From Phaeobacter sp. G2 (GTDB taxonomy: Bacteria; Pseudomonadota; Alphaproteobacteria; Rhodobacterales; Rhodobacteraceae): 64,000 nucleotides of DNA. Position 1 is the first letter of the stretch. Each line of letters opens with the position of its first letter. This document shows, one piece after another, positions 1 through 8,389 of the stretch. The position numbers and the translations under genes were made by a program. The DNA lies in contig CP104100.1 in the NCBI GenBank assembly GCA_025163595.1, positions 1,984,001-2,048,000 of the forward strand, in the 5' to 3' direction. The notes under the pieces are model-generated. The model did not search any database, was not told where the DNA came from, and was given only the letters and a program-made list of their open reading frames with translations.

Positions 1-1
1 T

Positions 2-598
2 TCCACCGTGCCGCGCGTGGTGTTCAATCTGCGTGTGCTGGCGGATCGCTATTACAACACCCGCCCGCTGGTGGTGGGAAAATCCGATTGCCTGTTGCCG
101 GTGGATGTGCGAGTGGACGAGGGCACGGCGGTGGGGCCGGACAGATTGGTCAATACGGTGGCCGGTTTTGACCACTACGGTGGCAATCTGGTGATGGTTG
201 ATTTTGGCACGGCGACAACCTTTGATGTGGTGGCTGAAGATGGGGCCTATGTCGGGGGGGTTATTGCACCTGGGGTGAACCTCAGCCTTGAGGCGCTGCA
301 CCAGGCAGCGGCGGCGCTGCCACATGTGGACATTTCCAAGCCCGAGCATGTCATTGGCACCAATACGGTGGCCTGTATGCAATCGGGTGTGTTTTGGGGC
401 TACGTCGGCTTGGTGCGCGAAATCTGCGCCCAGATTAAGGCCGAACGTGACGTTCCAATGAAGATTATTTCAACAGGCGGGCTGGCGCCTCTTTTCCAGC
501 AAGCTGCTGATCTGTTCGACGCATATGAGGATGATCTCACCATGCATGGGCTCCAGATCATTCATAAATACAATAAGGATAACGGTACTCCTGAATGA
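2..598 (+). CDS. coaX: Type III pantothenate kinase, 5' end outside window
   Basis: Catalyses ATP-dependent phosphorylation of pantothenate, the first step of coenzyme A synthesis, in the cytoplasm. The visible part reads through from the window edge without a start and includes the family segments FNLRVLADRYY, VGPDRLVNTVAGF and MVDFGTATTFDVV, followed by GGVIAPG and STGGLAP. About 60 N-terminal residues, including the phosphate-binding DxGNT region expected in this family, lie upstream of the window. The GTG at position 8 is an internal codon, not a start. The stop overlaps the start of rnj (ATGA), which implies translational coupling. A CoaX next to an RNase J is a usual arrangement in Rhodobacteraceae (recalled). 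Confidence 0.93.
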   Translation, partial: STVPRVVFNLRVLADRYYNTRPLVVGKSDCLLPVDVRVDEGTAVGPDRLVNTVAGFDHYGGNLVMVDFGTATTFDVVAEDGAYVGGVIAPGVNLSLEALHQAAAALPHVDISKPEHVIGTNTVACMQSGVFWGYVGLVREICAQIKAERDVPMKIISTGGLAPLFQQAADLFDAYEDDLTMHGLQIIHKYNKDNGTPE

Positions 599-2265
599 GC
601 ACTGATGAACGACTGATCTACCTTCCCCTTGGCGGGGCGGGCGAAATTGGCATGAATGCCTATGTTTACGGCTATGGCAAACCCGGCAAAGAGCGACTGA
701 TCCTGGTGGATCTGGGCGTTGCTTTCCCGGATATGGACAGCACCCCCGGTGTTGACCTGATCATGCCTGACATCAGCTGGCTGCGCGAGCGCGTCGACCA
801 GCTGGAAGCGATTTTTATCACCCATGGTCACGAAGACCATATCGGGGCGGTATCGCATCTCTATAGCCAGCTGAACGTGCCGGTCTATGCCCGCGCCTTC
901 ACCGCCAATCTGGCCCGGCGCAAGATGGAAGAGCGTGGTCATGACCCGCTGGTGGTGAAAACCGTCGGTGCCTGGCCCGAAGTGACTAAACTGGGTCCCT
1001 TCACGGTGGGCTTTGCCCCGATGGCGCATTCGATCCCCGAAAGCGCAGGTCTGGTGATCGATAGCCCCGATGGCCGCGTAGTGCATACAGGCGACTTCAA
1101 ACTGGACCGCACCCCACTGGTGGGCGAAGCCTTTGATCCTGAGATGTGGGCTGAGATCGCCAAACCTGGCATCAAGGCGCTGATTTGCGATTCGACCAAT
1201 GTGTTCTCTAAAACACCGGGTCGCTCGGAATCTGATCTGCCAGATGAAATCACCCGCCTGATTGGCGAGGCCAAGGGCATGGTGGCCGCCACCACCTTTG
1301 CCTCCAACGTGGCGCGGGTAAAGACCCTGGCAGATGCCGGTACTCGGGCCGGACGTTCGGTTGTGCTGTTGGGGCGGGCGATGCTGCGCATGGTCGAAGC
1401 CGCCAAGGAAACCGGCGTTCTGAAGAATTTCCCAACGGTCTATTCACCGGAAGAAGCCAAGGATATGCCGCGCAACAACCTGATGCTGATCACCACTGGC
1501 AGCCAGGGCGAACGCCGGGCCGCCTCGGCGCAGATGGCGCGGGGCAAGTATCGCGGGCTGGAGCTGAAAGAGGGCGATCTCTTCCTGTTCTCCTCTAAAA
1601 CCATCCCCGGCAACGAGCGTGGCGTGATCCGCATCATCAACCAGTTCTCGGAACGTGGCGTGGATGTTGTGGACGACAGTTCAGGCCTTTACCACGTCTC
1701 TGGCCATGCAAATGGTCCTGATCTGGAAGCGCTGCATGAGCTGCTGCAACCGGCGATGCTGGTGCCCATGCACGGCGAACACCGCCACCTGCGTCAGCAC
1801 GCACGCCTGGGCGAGGCCAAGGGCATTCCCAGTATCGTTGCTGTTAACGGCATGATGCTGAACCTGTCGGGCAACCGTCCCTCGGTGCTGGAATATATCG
1901 ACACCGGTAGAACCTATCTGGATGGTTCGATCAAAATTGGCGCCATGGACGGTGTCATTCGCGATCGTATCCGCATGGCTTTGAACGGGCATCTGGTTGT
2001 CACGCTGATCCTTGACGAAGAGGACGAGCCCCTGGGCGAGCCCTGGTGTGACATCAAGGGGCTGACGGACAATGGCAGCTCCAATGCGGCGCTGACAGAG
2101 GTGCTGGAAGAGGATCTGAACCAGTTCCTGATGCGGGCTGGGGCAAAGACGCTGAAAGACGATGACAAGCTGGAAGGCGAGCTGCGCCGGATCGCCCGTC
2201 AGTCTTGCCAGAATGAGATCGGCAAAAAACCAGAGGTCACCGTGGTGATCAGCCGGATGCGTTAA
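595..2265 (+). CDS. rnj: Ribonuclease J family metallo-beta-lactamase exo/endonuclease
   Basis: Cytoplasmic 5'-3' exo- and endoribonuclease of the metallo-beta-lactamase/beta-CASP family, acting in rRNA maturation and mRNA decay. The 556-residue length is usual. The zinc-binding motif HGHEDH is at residues 77-82, VVHTGDFKLD lies in the middle, and the beta-CASP region contains TTGSQGE and SGHANGPDLE, then PMHGEHRHL. It starts on the ATG overlapping the coaX stop by four bases, so the two genes are almost certainly cotranscribed. A strong rho-independent terminator lies 20 bp after the stop. Alphaproteobacteria with RNase J generally use it next to RNase E. Confidence 0.96.
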   Translation: MSTDERLIYLPLGGAGEIGMNAYVYGYGKPGKERLILVDLGVAFPDMDSTPGVDLIMPDISWLRERVDQLEAIFITHGHEDHIGAVSHLYSQLNVPVYARAFTANLARRKMEERGHDPLVVKTVGAWPEVTKLGPFTVGFAPMAHSIPESAGLVIDSPDGRVVHTGDFKLDRTPLVGEAFDPEMWAEIAKPGIKALICDSTNVFSKTPGRSESDLPDEITRLIGEAKGMVAATTFASNVARVKTLADAGTRAGRSVVLLGRAMLRMVEAAKETGVLKNFPTVYSPEEAKDMPRNNLMLITTGSQGERRAASAQMARGKYRGLELKEGDLFLFSSKTIPGNERGVIRIINQFSERGVDVVDDSSGLYHVSGHANGPDLEALHELLQPAMLVPMHGEHRHLRQHARLGEAKGIPSIVAVNGMMLNLSGNRPSVLEYIDTGRTYLDGSIKIGAMDGVIRDRIRMALNGHLVVTLILDEEDEPLGEPWCDIKGLTDNGSSNAALTEVLEEDLNQFLMRAGAKTLKDDDKLEGELRRIARQSCQNEIGKKPEVTVVISRMR

Positions 2266-2284
2266 GCGCACACAGTGTTATGAC

Positions 2285-2325
2285 AAAAAAAACGCCTCGG
2301 CAGGATCTGCCGGGGCGTTTTTCGT
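2285..2325 (+). terminator. Rho-independent terminator of coaX-rnj
   Basis: An A-tract, a GC-rich stem (AACGCCTCGGCAG / CTGCCGGGGCGTT, one G-T pair) with a GAT loop region, then a run of T. It sits directly after the rnj stop. Because A and T tracts flank both sides, it could also stop transcripts coming from the minus strand. Confidence 0.9.
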
Positions 2326-2377
2326 GAGTGGTGACAGAAAAAGTCACTGGGGTAATTTGATATCTCTTGCGGCTCTC

Positions 2378-2551
2378 TCAGGCTGCACGGGGGCGGTGCA
2401 GCAGTGCAGAAAGCTTGTGAGCTGCACGGCTGATGCCCCGGCCCAGTGCACAAATGCACTCCGCCAAGGCCTGAGCGCGCATTTCATGGGCGCGGGCTTC
2501 GATGGCTTGAATTTCTGCGGCGGTGAGGATCACGGGCTGGGCATCGGTCAT
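2378..2551 (-). CDS. Small helical protein of 57 aa (RSP_7527-like)
   Basis: A short reading frame begins MTDAQPVILTAAEIQAIEAR and ends HRPRAA. The pattern AAEIxAIExRAxxMRAxALA resembles a family of Rhodobacteraceae small proteins I know as RSP_7527-like, of unknown function. The sequence predicts one amphipathic helix followed by a basic, hydrophobic tail with Cys32 and Cys34. It lies alone between the rnj terminator and the helicase terminator, facing rnj. No strong Shine-Dalgarno was seen upstream of the ATG. The family resemblance is from memory, so this is a moderate-confidence gene that is easily missed because of its size. Confidence 0.62.
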   Translation of the reverse strand: MTDAQPVILTAAEIQAIEARAHEMRAQALAECICALGRGISRAAHKLSALLHRPRAA

Positions 2552-2673
2552 TGTATTTCTCAGTCTATGTTTTGCGTACGGATATCGCCCATGTAGTGGG
2601 GTTTGCCCCCGATTACATTAATCAAAGAAGCATTTCCGCCATGCCAGCTGTGCAGACCTAGACCAAGCGGCAA

Positions 2674-2706
2674 AGAAAAACGACCGCTCCAGGCGGAGCG
2701 ACCGTT
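2674..2706 (-). terminator. Probable terminator of the DEAD-box helicase gene
   Basis: On the minus strand a CGCTCC / GGAGCG stem with a four-base loop is followed by GTCG and a TTTTT tract. It lies about 30 bp beyond the helicase stop. Confidence 0.7.
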
Positions 2707-2735
2707 CTAGTCATGTCTCTGTGGCAGGTGATGGA

Positions 2736-4370
2736 CTAGCCAGCGCGGCGCTCGTCAAAGGAGAGAGCGATAAAGCTGGGCATGTGATCGCCCATGCCGA
2801 CAACTGTGCGGTCATCACGACGCCCGCCCTGTTTGCCACCACGTCCGCGGTTGGATTTGGAGTTCGAAGCGCTCGACTGGGAAGAGGTTGACTGGGAAGA
2901 GCTCGACTGGGCAGGGGCCTCTTCGGTCTTTTTGCTCGATGCGCGATTGGACGAGCGAGAGCGCCCTTCGGACTTGTTACCCTCTGCCTGGCGCGAGTCG
3001 GATTTGCGCTTATCGGACTGCGCTGTCTCAGACTTACCTGCGTCGGGCTGATCGGCCACCGCTGCTGCATCCGCTTGTGTCGTCTCGGCTGCTACGGCTT
3101 CTGGCGCGGCTGTGTCAGCAGAGGCTTTGCCGCGAGAGGATTTACCCCGGGCGTTTGTCTCTGATTTGGCAGGTGTTTCAGCGGCTTTCTTGGCGGAGCT
3201 GCGTTTGGCAGGCTCTGCCTTTTTCACCGGGTTCTCCAACCGGGTGATTTCCTTCTGCAACAGGGATTCAACAGCGGCAAGCGCCTTTTCGTCCCGGCTA
3301 GAGCAGATGGTGATCGCCTTGCCTTCGCGGCCCGCGCGCCCGGTCCGGCCAATCCGGTGGACATAGTCTTCGGGATGTCCGGGGACGTCAAAGTTGTACA
3401 CATGGCTGACGCTTGGCACATCAAGCCCTCGCGCAGCCACATCGGAAGCAACAAGAATACGCAGCTGCCCGTCGCGGAACCCATCAAGGGTCTTGGTGCG
3501 CTGGCTCTGGTCCAGATCGCCATGGATCGGAGCGGCGTCATAGCCGTATTTCTTCAGCGACTTGGCGACGATATCTACATCGGTTTTCCGGTTGCAGAAA
3601 ACAATTGCGTTGGTCAACTTGTCGCCTTCGCCGTCGATCAGCGCCCGCAGAGCGGTGCGTTTTTCGCTGGCTTCACGATCTTTGCGCGAGGCTTTGAACA
3701 AAACGACCTGCTGCTCGATGGTTTCAGAGGCGCTGGCCTGGCGGGCCACTTCGATTCGCTCTGGCGCCGACAGGAAGGTATTGGTGATCCGCTCGATCTC
3801 TGGCGCCATGGTGGCCGAGAAGAACAGGGTCTGCCGGGTAAAGGGCGTGAGCGAGAAGATCCGCTCGATATCCGGAATAAAGCCCATGTCGAGCATCCGG
3901 TCCGCTTCATCAACCACCATGATCTGCACGCCGGTCAGCAACAGCTTGCCGCGCTCAAAATGATCCAGCAGACGGCCAGGGGTGGCAATCAGAACATCGA
4001 CGCCTTTGTCGATCAGTTGGTCCTGCTCTTTAAAGCTGACGCCGCCGATAAGCAGCGCCTTGGTGAGCTTCAAGTGCTTGGTATATGTGTCGAAATTCTC
4101 AGCTACCTGCGCGGCCAGTTCCCGCGTGGGGCACAAAACCAAGCTGCGCGGCATGCGGGCACGGGCACGGCCACGGGCCAGCATGGTGATCATTGGCAGG
4201 GTAAAAGAGGCGGTTTTGCCGGTGCCGGTTTGGGCAATGCCCAGCACATCACGACCTTCAAGCGCGGGCGGAATAGCACCTGCCTGGATAGGGGTGGGGG
4301 ATTCGTACCCGGCCTCTTCGATAGCTTTGAGGACCTTTGGGTTCAGATTCAGATCGGTAAATTTTGTCAT
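2736..4370 (-). CDS. DEAD-box RNA helicase, RhlE-like
   Basis: ATP-dependent RNA helicase that remodels ribosomal or mRNA structures in the cytoplasm. The Q motif is near residues 4-28, Walker A AQTGTGKT at 46-53, PTRELAAQ at about 81-88, DEAD at 154-157, SAT at 185-187 and HRIGRTGRAG near 340. The helicase core ends near residue 385. A roughly 160-residue low-complexity tail rich in Lys, Ser, Ala and Glu, then Arg/Gly, follows; such tails usually bind RNA. The ATG at 4370 (MTKFTDLNLNPKVL) is chosen because the family alignment begins there. An upstream in-frame extension to 4478 looks non-coding. No operon partner is evident. Confidence 0.95.
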   Translation of the reverse strand: MTKFTDLNLNPKVLKAIEEAGYESPTPIQAGAIPPALEGRDVLGIAQTGTGKTASFTLPMITMLARGRARARMPRSLVLCPTRELAAQVAENFDTYTKHLKLTKALLIGGVSFKEQDQLIDKGVDVLIATPGRLLDHFERGKLLLTGVQIMVVDEADRMLDMGFIPDIERIFSLTPFTRQTLFFSATMAPEIERITNTFLSAPERIEVARQASASETIEQQVVLFKASRKDREASEKRTALRALIDGEGDKLTNAIVFCNRKTDVDIVAKSLKKYGYDAAPIHGDLDQSQRTKTLDGFRDGQLRILVASDVAARGLDVPSVSHVYNFDVPGHPEDYVHRIGRTGRAGREGKAITICSSRDEKALAAVESLLQKEITRLENPVKKAEPAKRSSAKKAAETPAKSETNARGKSSRGKASADTAAPEAVAAETTQADAAAVADQPDAGKSETAQSDKRKSDSRQAEGNKSEGRSRSSNRASSKKTEEAPAQSSSSQSTSSQSSASNSKSNRGRGGKQGGRRDDRTVVGMGDHMPSFIALSFDERRAG

Positions 4371-4647
4371 ATGCGTCCGTTTATGCGGACACTGATTTGG
4401 CCCGCGCGTGTTTTGACAAAGCTGGGTCCGCAAAGACATGCGGTGTGACAACATCCAACTTTGAGGGGGACATAGCAAAATCTAGTCGAGCGGTCAATTA
4501 TTGCCTGTGTTTAAGAGCTTGGACACTTGGCATGAAAGCGCTGACCATGCCGTGCGCCAGCGGGCAGGCGCGCCTGCTGGGGCACCTGATGGGGCATCTG
4601 ACAGATAGGGGGCGAGGGGGCTATTACCCTGATAGCGTTGCAGCGGG

Positions 4648-5619
4648 TTAGGGAAACGCGGGGAAATGCTTGCGGCGACAGGCCGCCAGGTTCAGATCCC
4701 GGATCCGCAGCAGACCCTCTGCCTCCAGCCGCGCCCGTAGCGCGGGGCTATCGTTGCAGATCTCGTCATAGAATGCGCGCAAACCGGCCTCACCCTCTTC
4801 GGCTTCGATCATGGTCATCAAGTCATGTTTGGACAGGCCACCGCGATCAAGGGGGCGCGCCGGGGACAGCCCGGCGCGGTAGGAGCCTTGCGAGAGGCGG
4901 AACCGGTAGTGGGCGAGCCAATGTTGCCAATCCGGTGCATGGAGGTGGCACAGGTCAACCTCTGGCAGCTCCTGCGCGCCGGGATTTTCAATATCCTTGC
5001 CCGCCGCCGGGTCTTTTTGAAAAACATTGTGAATGCGCAGAGAAATATTGGCCATCCCGGTGCGTACAAAGATTTTGCCCTGAACATGGCTGAGAAATCC
5101 GCCCTTCAGATGCTCGCCATACCTCGGGTAGATGCGGCCAACCGTGCCGCCTTGCTCCGGGCCGCTGGGAATGTGGCCTTTAAAGGCGGTGCCGTCACCT
5201 GCCAGCGCCTCGATGGGGCGGGCACGGGCGCAGAGCGTGGTGGCTGGCAGGGCGTTCAGGATCTCACCGATAGGCCTGTCCGCCCAGAGGAATTCGTCGA
5301 CGTCAATATGGGCGAGCCAGTCCAGATCCCCGGCCTGACGCCGATAGGCGCGGGTGGCATTCAGGCTTTGCCGCGCCTGATGTTTTTCCGGCCTGCCGGT
5401 TTTTTTGCGCCGTTGCCACCAGGAGGCATCATCGCAATCAAACACCCGGATCTTTGGATGGGCTTTCAGCAGCGCACGGGCCTCGGGGCAGGGGCTGTCC
5501 AGGTAGATGAACAGCCGGTGCGCCCCGATCTCAAGGTGGTAGGCAGCAAAGGTCAGGATATCTTCGGCGGGGGCCTTGATGGTGCTGACAAGGCCCCATT
5601 TTTCGGTTGGCGTCATCAT
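4648..5619 (-). CDS. Glycosyltransferase family 2-like protein (PF13704 type)
   Basis: 323 residues. It begins with MMTPTEKWGLVSTIKAPAED, then IGAHRLFIYLDSPCPEA, and carries the acidic metal-binding segment LAHIDVDEFLW, the DxD-like signature of this group. These proteins are annotated as glycosyltransferase family 2 and are often linked to surface glycans; donor and acceptor are not known. The start ATG overlaps the stop of the upstream gene (TGATG), so translation is probably coupled. It resembles the GT2 genes at 39472, 41257 and 44257 in this window, although it stands far from them. A longer reading frame to 5745 runs back into the upstream gene and is unlikely. Confidence 0.85.
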   Translation of the reverse strand: MMTPTEKWGLVSTIKAPAEDILTFAAYHLEIGAHRLFIYLDSPCPEARALLKAHPKIRVFDCDDASWWQRRKKTGRPEKHQARQSLNATRAYRRQAGDLDWLAHIDVDEFLWADRPIGEILNALPATTLCARARPIEALAGDGTAFKGHIPSGPEQGGTVGRIYPRYGEHLKGGFLSHVQGKIFVRTGMANISLRIHNVFQKDPAAGKDIENPGAQELPEVDLCHLHAPDWQHWLAHYRFRLSQGSYRAGLSPARPLDRGGLSKHDLMTMIEAEEGEAGLRAFYDEICNDSPALRARLEAEGLLRIRDLNLAACRRKHFPAFP

Positions 5620-6359
5620 CAGGAGGCGCGACGATTTTTGTAGCGTTGAATGCGGGCAAAGACCGTGCGGGGCTCCCGTACGAGATCGCCAAGCATCCGC
5701 TGGCAGAGCGGGGCGATGACCTGGTCGTTCACTCCATGCCGCCACAGGCGGGCCAAAATATTCTTGTCCATATCACCGCGGCGCAGGGAATAGCCCTCGA
5801 GGTCAAAGGCAAGATCGTCCTTCGACCGACCTTTGATACGAGGAAACCCCGAGCTATTGAGACGACCTGACAGGCGGCGTTCACTATCGTGAAGCTTGAT
5901 GAGGTCAAAGAGTAGCGCCAGCCCCTGTCCCCCTAGACGTTGGTCAGTAGTAGCCCCATGGTCGGCAAAGGTTGTGGCGGCAGAGATCAGCCAGCGGGGG
6001 GCCAGTTCCTTCGCCAGTTTCGCCCCATCTTCGCTCCAGAGGCGTAGAAAAAGCTGGCGGGCGAGTTCTGAAGTCGGACGGCGCCGCAGGATTGCAATCA
6101 AAAAGGCATGCAGGGCAAAGATCTCGGATTGACCGCGCATTTCATACCGCAATTGCTGCAGTTTGTGCTCTGGGTCATACTGGGTGGTCACGTCCGGGTC
6201 TGCGATGTCTTCCGGGATGGTCTGGCGCCAAAGGGAGGCAAATTCCACATCAGCCTTTGGAAGGGATTGTTCAGGTCGCAGAAACGGGTGCTCCCTTTTC
6301 TCAAGCCGTTTCATCAGGCTAAAGAACCCTCCGGGATACAACTCGCTGTCAAATTCCAT
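5619..6359 (-). CDS. Conserved hypothetical protein, partner of the GT2 gene
   Basis: 246 residues, soluble, charged and rich in Arg and Leu, beginning MEFDSELYPGGFFSLMKRLE. I do not recognise the family. No signal peptide or membrane segment is visible, and no catalytic motif stands out. It precedes and overlaps the glycosyltransferase gene by one base pair at the stop/start, so the two are expected to be one transcript and possibly one pathway. Another glycan-modifying or regulatory role would be speculation. Confidence 0.75.
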   Translation of the reverse strand: MEFDSELYPGGFFSLMKRLEKREHPFLRPEQSLPKADVEFASLWRQTIPEDIADPDVTTQYDPEHKLQQLRYEMRGQSEIFALHAFLIAILRRRPTSELARQLFLRLWSEDGAKLAKELAPRWLISAATTFADHGATTDQRLGGQGLALLFDLIKLHDSERRLSGRLNSSGFPRIKGRSKDDLAFDLEGYSLRRGDMDKNILARLWRHGVNDQVIAPLCQRMLGDLVREPRTVFARIQRYKNRRAS

Positions 6360-6500
6360 ACTTCAAGTCACCGCGCAAACCAAGGTTTCTTGGCGGCAAC
6401 ATAGCTGAGAAAATTCCGGTATCGCAAGGCAATAGGCGAAGTGAACCCCAAGGGACGAGGCGAGGGGGCGGTCAACACCCCCTCCGGGTGAGTGATGGGA

Positions 6501-8108
6501 TCAGACCATCATTTCCTTGGTTGCTGTGAGTTTCAGATCGGGGTAGTCGCGTTCGACCCGGTCGATATCCCACTGCAAACGGGTCAGATAGACGATATCG
6601 CCGTCATGGTCATAAGCGATGTGCTGTTTGTTGGTTTCGGTAAACTTATCAAGTGCTTGCTTGTCACCACTGACCCAGCGAGCCGAGGTAAACTGGGAGT
6701 TGTCAAACCGCACGGGCAGGCCATATTCCATCTCAATCCGGCTGGCGAGCACTTCAAACTGCAACGCGCCAACCACGCCGACAATAAAGCCCGAACCAAT
6801 CGAGGGCTTAAAGACCTTGGCGGCGCCTTCTTCGGCAAATTGCATCAGCGCCTTTTCCAGGTGCTTGGCCTTCATCGGGTCGCCCGCGCGCACGCCTTGC
6901 AGAAGCTCCGGCGCAAAGGAGGGAATACCCGAGACCCGCAATGCTTCGCCTTCGGTCAGGGTGTCGCCAATGCGCAGCTGGCCGTGGTTGGGAATGCCGA
7001 TGATATCGCCGGCCCAGGCCTCTTCGGCCAGTTCACGGTCCGAGGCGAGAAACAGCACCGGGTTAGAGATCGCCATCGGCTTTTTGGTGCGCACATGGGT
7101 CAGCTTCATGCCGCGTTTGAAATGGCCTGAGGCCATACGCACAAAGGCCACCCTATCGCGGTGCTTGGGATCCATATTGGCCTGCACCTTAAAGACAAAA
7201 CCGGTGACTTTTTTCTCTTCGGGGGCAATTTTGCGCGGCTGCGCGGTTTGCACCTGGGGTTCGGGCCCATAGGCGCCGATCCCGTCCATCAGTTCTTTGA
7301 CGCCAAAGGAGTTAATCGCCGAGCCAAACCAGATCGGCGTCATGTGACCTTCGAGCACCGCCTGCGGGTCCAGCTTGGGCAGCAGCTCGCGGGCCATCTC
7401 GACCTCTTCCAGCAGCTTTTCCAGCAGGTGGGCGGGCACATGTTCCGCCAGCTTGGGGTCATCCAGTCCCTCGATGGCGATGCTTTCGGCCACCTTGTTG
7501 CGGTCGGCGCGATCCATCAGTTCCAGCCGATCGCGCAGCATGTCATAACAGCCGATGAAATCACGTCCCACTCCAATGGGCCAGGCCGCCGGGGTTACGT
7601 CAATTGCCAGGTTTTCCTGAATCTCGTCAATGATCTCAAAGGTGTCGCGGCTTTCACGGTCCATCTTGTTACAGAAGGTCAGGATCGGCAGGTCACGCAG
7701 ACGGCAAACTTCAAACAGTTTTTGTGTCTGGCTTTCAACGCCCTTGGCGCCATCAATCACCATCACGGCCGCATCCACCGCCGTCAGCGTACGGTAGGTG
7801 TCTTCGGAAAAGTCAGAGTGACCGGGAGTGTCCACCAGATTGAAGCGGTAGCCATCAAAATCAAAAGACATCGCCGAGGCGGAAACTGAAATCCCGCGGT
7901 CCTTTTCCATCTGCATGAAATCCGAGCGGGTCCGCCGGGCTTCGCCTTTGGCCCGCACCTGTCCGGCCATCTGGATAGCACCACCATAAAGCAGGAACTT
8001 TTCAGTCAGCGTGGTTTTGCCCGCATCCGGGTGCGAGATGATCGCAAAGGTGCGGCGCCGCGCGATTTCGGGCGGCAGGTCTGGGCGGTTTGCAGCGGTA
8101 TCCAACAT
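6501..8108 (-). CDS. prfC: Peptide chain release factor 3
   Basis: GTPase that recycles release factors RF1/RF2 from the ribosome after termination. 535 residues from the ATG at 8108 (MLDTAANRPDLPPEIARRR). The G1 motif SHPDAGKTT is near residues 24-32, RGISVSASAM is the G2 region, VDTPGHSDF is G3 and FCNKMDRES is G4. The length and order match RF3 rather than EF-G. A longer frame to 8228 has no matching family sequence. It stands alone as a monocistronic unit. Confidence 0.96.
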   Translation of the reverse strand: MLDTAANRPDLPPEIARRRTFAIISHPDAGKTTLTEKFLLYGGAIQMAGQVRAKGEARRTRSDFMQMEKDRGISVSASAMSFDFDGYRFNLVDTPGHSDFSEDTYRTLTAVDAAVMVIDGAKGVESQTQKLFEVCRLRDLPILTFCNKMDRESRDTFEIIDEIQENLAIDVTPAAWPIGVGRDFIGCYDMLRDRLELMDRADRNKVAESIAIEGLDDPKLAEHVPAHLLEKLLEEVEMARELLPKLDPQAVLEGHMTPIWFGSAINSFGVKELMDGIGAYGPEPQVQTAQPRKIAPEEKKVTGFVFKVQANMDPKHRDRVAFVRMASGHFKRGMKLTHVRTKKPMAISNPVLFLASDRELAEEAWAGDIIGIPNHGQLRIGDTLTEGEALRVSGIPSFAPELLQGVRAGDPMKAKHLEKALMQFAEEGAAKVFKPSIGSGFIVGVVGALQFEVLASRIEMEYGLPVRFDNSQFTSARWVSGDKQALDKFTETNKQHIAYDHDGDIVYLTRLQWDIDRVERDYPDLKLTATKEMMV

Positions 8109-8389
8109 GGCATTGCCTCTAGCCAGAAACCGGGGGGGAGGCAAGGAAAACAGCCGCAGACATTGCCGGCCCCTCTCGTATGCGCCCTGTACCTTTGCTA
8201 AAGTGGTCCTGGCATTCGTTTTGCCCATTCTGGCGGTCAGCGCGGTACGGCGCCATCTGGCAGACAGGAGCCTGTGTCGAGACCCCTTTTCAGTTTTGGT
8301 TAGAGTTGATGTGTAAAATGATTACTATTAAAGGAAAATTTGCTGTCTAGAGTGTAGGTCAGTGTTCCTGTGTTCAGAGGAAATAGCGA

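Noticed and set aside
3357..4448. Plus-strand reading frame of 363 codons
   Set aside because: Antisense to the DEAD-box helicase; composition is that of a shadow.
4564..4577. Perfect 14-bp palindrome GCAGGCGCGCCTGC
   Set aside because: GC-only palindromes are expected by chance in this DNA; no T-tract and no adjacent promoter feature.
6462..6484. GAGGGGG / CCCCCTC hairpin after prfC
   Set aside because: Right place for a terminator but no T-tract on the minus strand; left uncalled.
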